A DNA stretch of 5,177 bases. It comes from an uncultured Sulfurovum sp. (GTDB taxonomy: Bacteria > Campylobacterota > Campylobacteria > Campylobacterales > Sulfurovaceae). The stretch covers positions 1 to 5,177 of the forward strand of contig CACVAR010000222.1 in NCBI GenBank assembly GCA_902727905.1, in the 5' to 3' direction. The notes under the pieces are model-generated. The model was not told the DNA's origin. It did not search any database and worked only from the letters and a program-made list of their open reading frames with translations. How positions within the stretch are numbered: position 1 is the first letter of the stretch; each line of letters starts with the position of its first letter. Of this stretch, positions 4,735-5,177 are shown one piece after another. Made by a program: the position numbers and the translations under genes.

Positions 4735-5177
4735 TTTATCTAAAATTTCAAAACTGTTCTTCGATATCTCCTCTGTAGTAATAATCCGTTCAAGTTCACC
4801 CTTCATAAGCTCTTGGTTTATAGGGTTCATTTTTTTATAAAGTTTAAAACTTCCAGCTAACCTAGAAGCCATTTGAGCATTAATTTTGTCTATTTCAATA
4901 ATTTTGTCAGCCATGAACTTATAGCCTGAACCATTTTTCGCATGGAAGTATTTATAATTACCCATAAATCCACCAATAAGTGAACGCACAAGATTAGGTA
5001 CTTTGACATCATAAACCTCATTATTTTGTAGTTCTATGACTCTTTGGAGTAAGCCTTCTCTTTGTGAAGAGGCTTTAATAGCAAGATATTTGTTCATTAC
5101 TAAAGTATTCTCTTTGTACTTGTCATAGAAGTTATTGAGTGCTTCTTCTGTATGGTAGGCTTTTGAGTTTTCTATAA
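4720..5177 (-). CDS. pepN: Aminopeptidase N, C-terminal part (5' end beyond right edge)
   Basis: PepN is a cytoplasmic zinc metallopeptidase of the M1 family that removes N-terminal residues from peptides. The visible 151 residues are the end of the C-terminal helical domain. They match E. coli PepN block for block from memory: ALNNFYDKYKENTLVMNKYLA against ALAEFYQRW...DPLVMDKWFA, then VPNLVRSLIGGF against NPNRLRSLIGAF, then FHAKNGSGYKFMAD against FHAADGSGYRFLAE, then INAQMASRLAGSFKLYKKM against NPQVASRLIEPLIRLKRY. An internal ATG at 5097 is not the start, because the frame is open to the window edge and the upstream residues still match the family. The catalytic HEXXH motif and zinc ligands lie outside the window, so activity cannot be judged here. 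The frame ends with TAA at 4722-4720, followed by a terminator, and shows no damage. Confidence 0.93.
   Translation of the reverse strand, partial: IENSKAYHTEEALNNFYDKYKENTLVMNKYLAIKASSQREGLLQRVIELQNNEVYDVKVPNLVRSLIGGFMGNYKYFHAKNGSGYKFMADKIIEIDKINAQMASRLAGSFKLYKKMNPINQELMKGELERIITTEEISKNSFEILDKIIHV

Noticed and set aside
4720..5097. A complete 125-residue gene starting at the ATG at 5097
   Set aside because: The frame continues open to the right edge and the upstream residues still match aminopeptidase N, so this ATG is an internal methionine.
1..5177. CRISPR array, transposon ends, tRNA or rRNA genes, toxin-antitoxin or defence modules
   Set aside because: No regularly spaced repeats, transposase motifs, RNA gene signatures or recognisable module genes are seen on either strand.

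Overview
The window is AT-rich bacterial DNA (roughly a third G+C by eye) with compact gene packing. The protein signatures (an NhaA tandem pair, an alphaproteobacterial-type prephenate dehydratase, a PepN-type aminopeptidase) and the base composition point to a Campylobacterota (epsilonproteobacterial) species such as a Sulfurimonas, Sulfurovum or Arcobacter relative. This placement is an inference from style and gene content; no rRNA or other marker is present to prove it.

Layout, left to right: the first 37 codons of an unidentified acidic protein on the minus strand (1-113); a divergent spacer; a monofunctional prephenate dehydratase gene, pheA (246-1079, plus), which makes phenylpyruvate for phenylalanine synthesis; a convergent small gene of unknown function whose C-terminus has a CPxxCGWHL-like Cys/His knuckle (1085-1474, minus); a 95-bp divergent spacer with a perfect 11-bp inverted repeat; two tandem nhaA genes (1570-2901 and 2971-4311, plus) for Na+/H+ antiporters that align without gaps at about 79% identity; a convergent gene for a small exported protein of unknown function (4313-4558, minus); an AT-rich spacer with a factor-independent terminator; and the 3' end of pepN, aminopeptidase N, which enters from the right edge on the minus strand (4720-5177).

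The central unit is the nhaA pair. Both copies keep every residue known to matter for ion exchange, pH response and stability in Escherichia coli NhaA, and both carry a cytoplasmic loop about 44 residues longer than in E. coli. They differ most in that loop and near the N-terminus. Their control regions also differ: copy 1 sits behind a divergent promoter region flanked by inverted repeats, while copy 2 has a possible promoter of its own and a near-perfect Shine-Dalgarno sequence that a short upstream arm could mask in read-through transcripts. The remaining genes have no evident functional link to the antiporters or to each other.

I see no CRISPR array, insertion sequence, tRNA, rRNA or obvious defence system. 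This is mostly an ordinary chromosomal region. The points worth a second look are the regulatory symmetry upstream of nhaA1, the possible gene conversion tract and differential control in the nhaA pair, and the small uncharacterised proteins.
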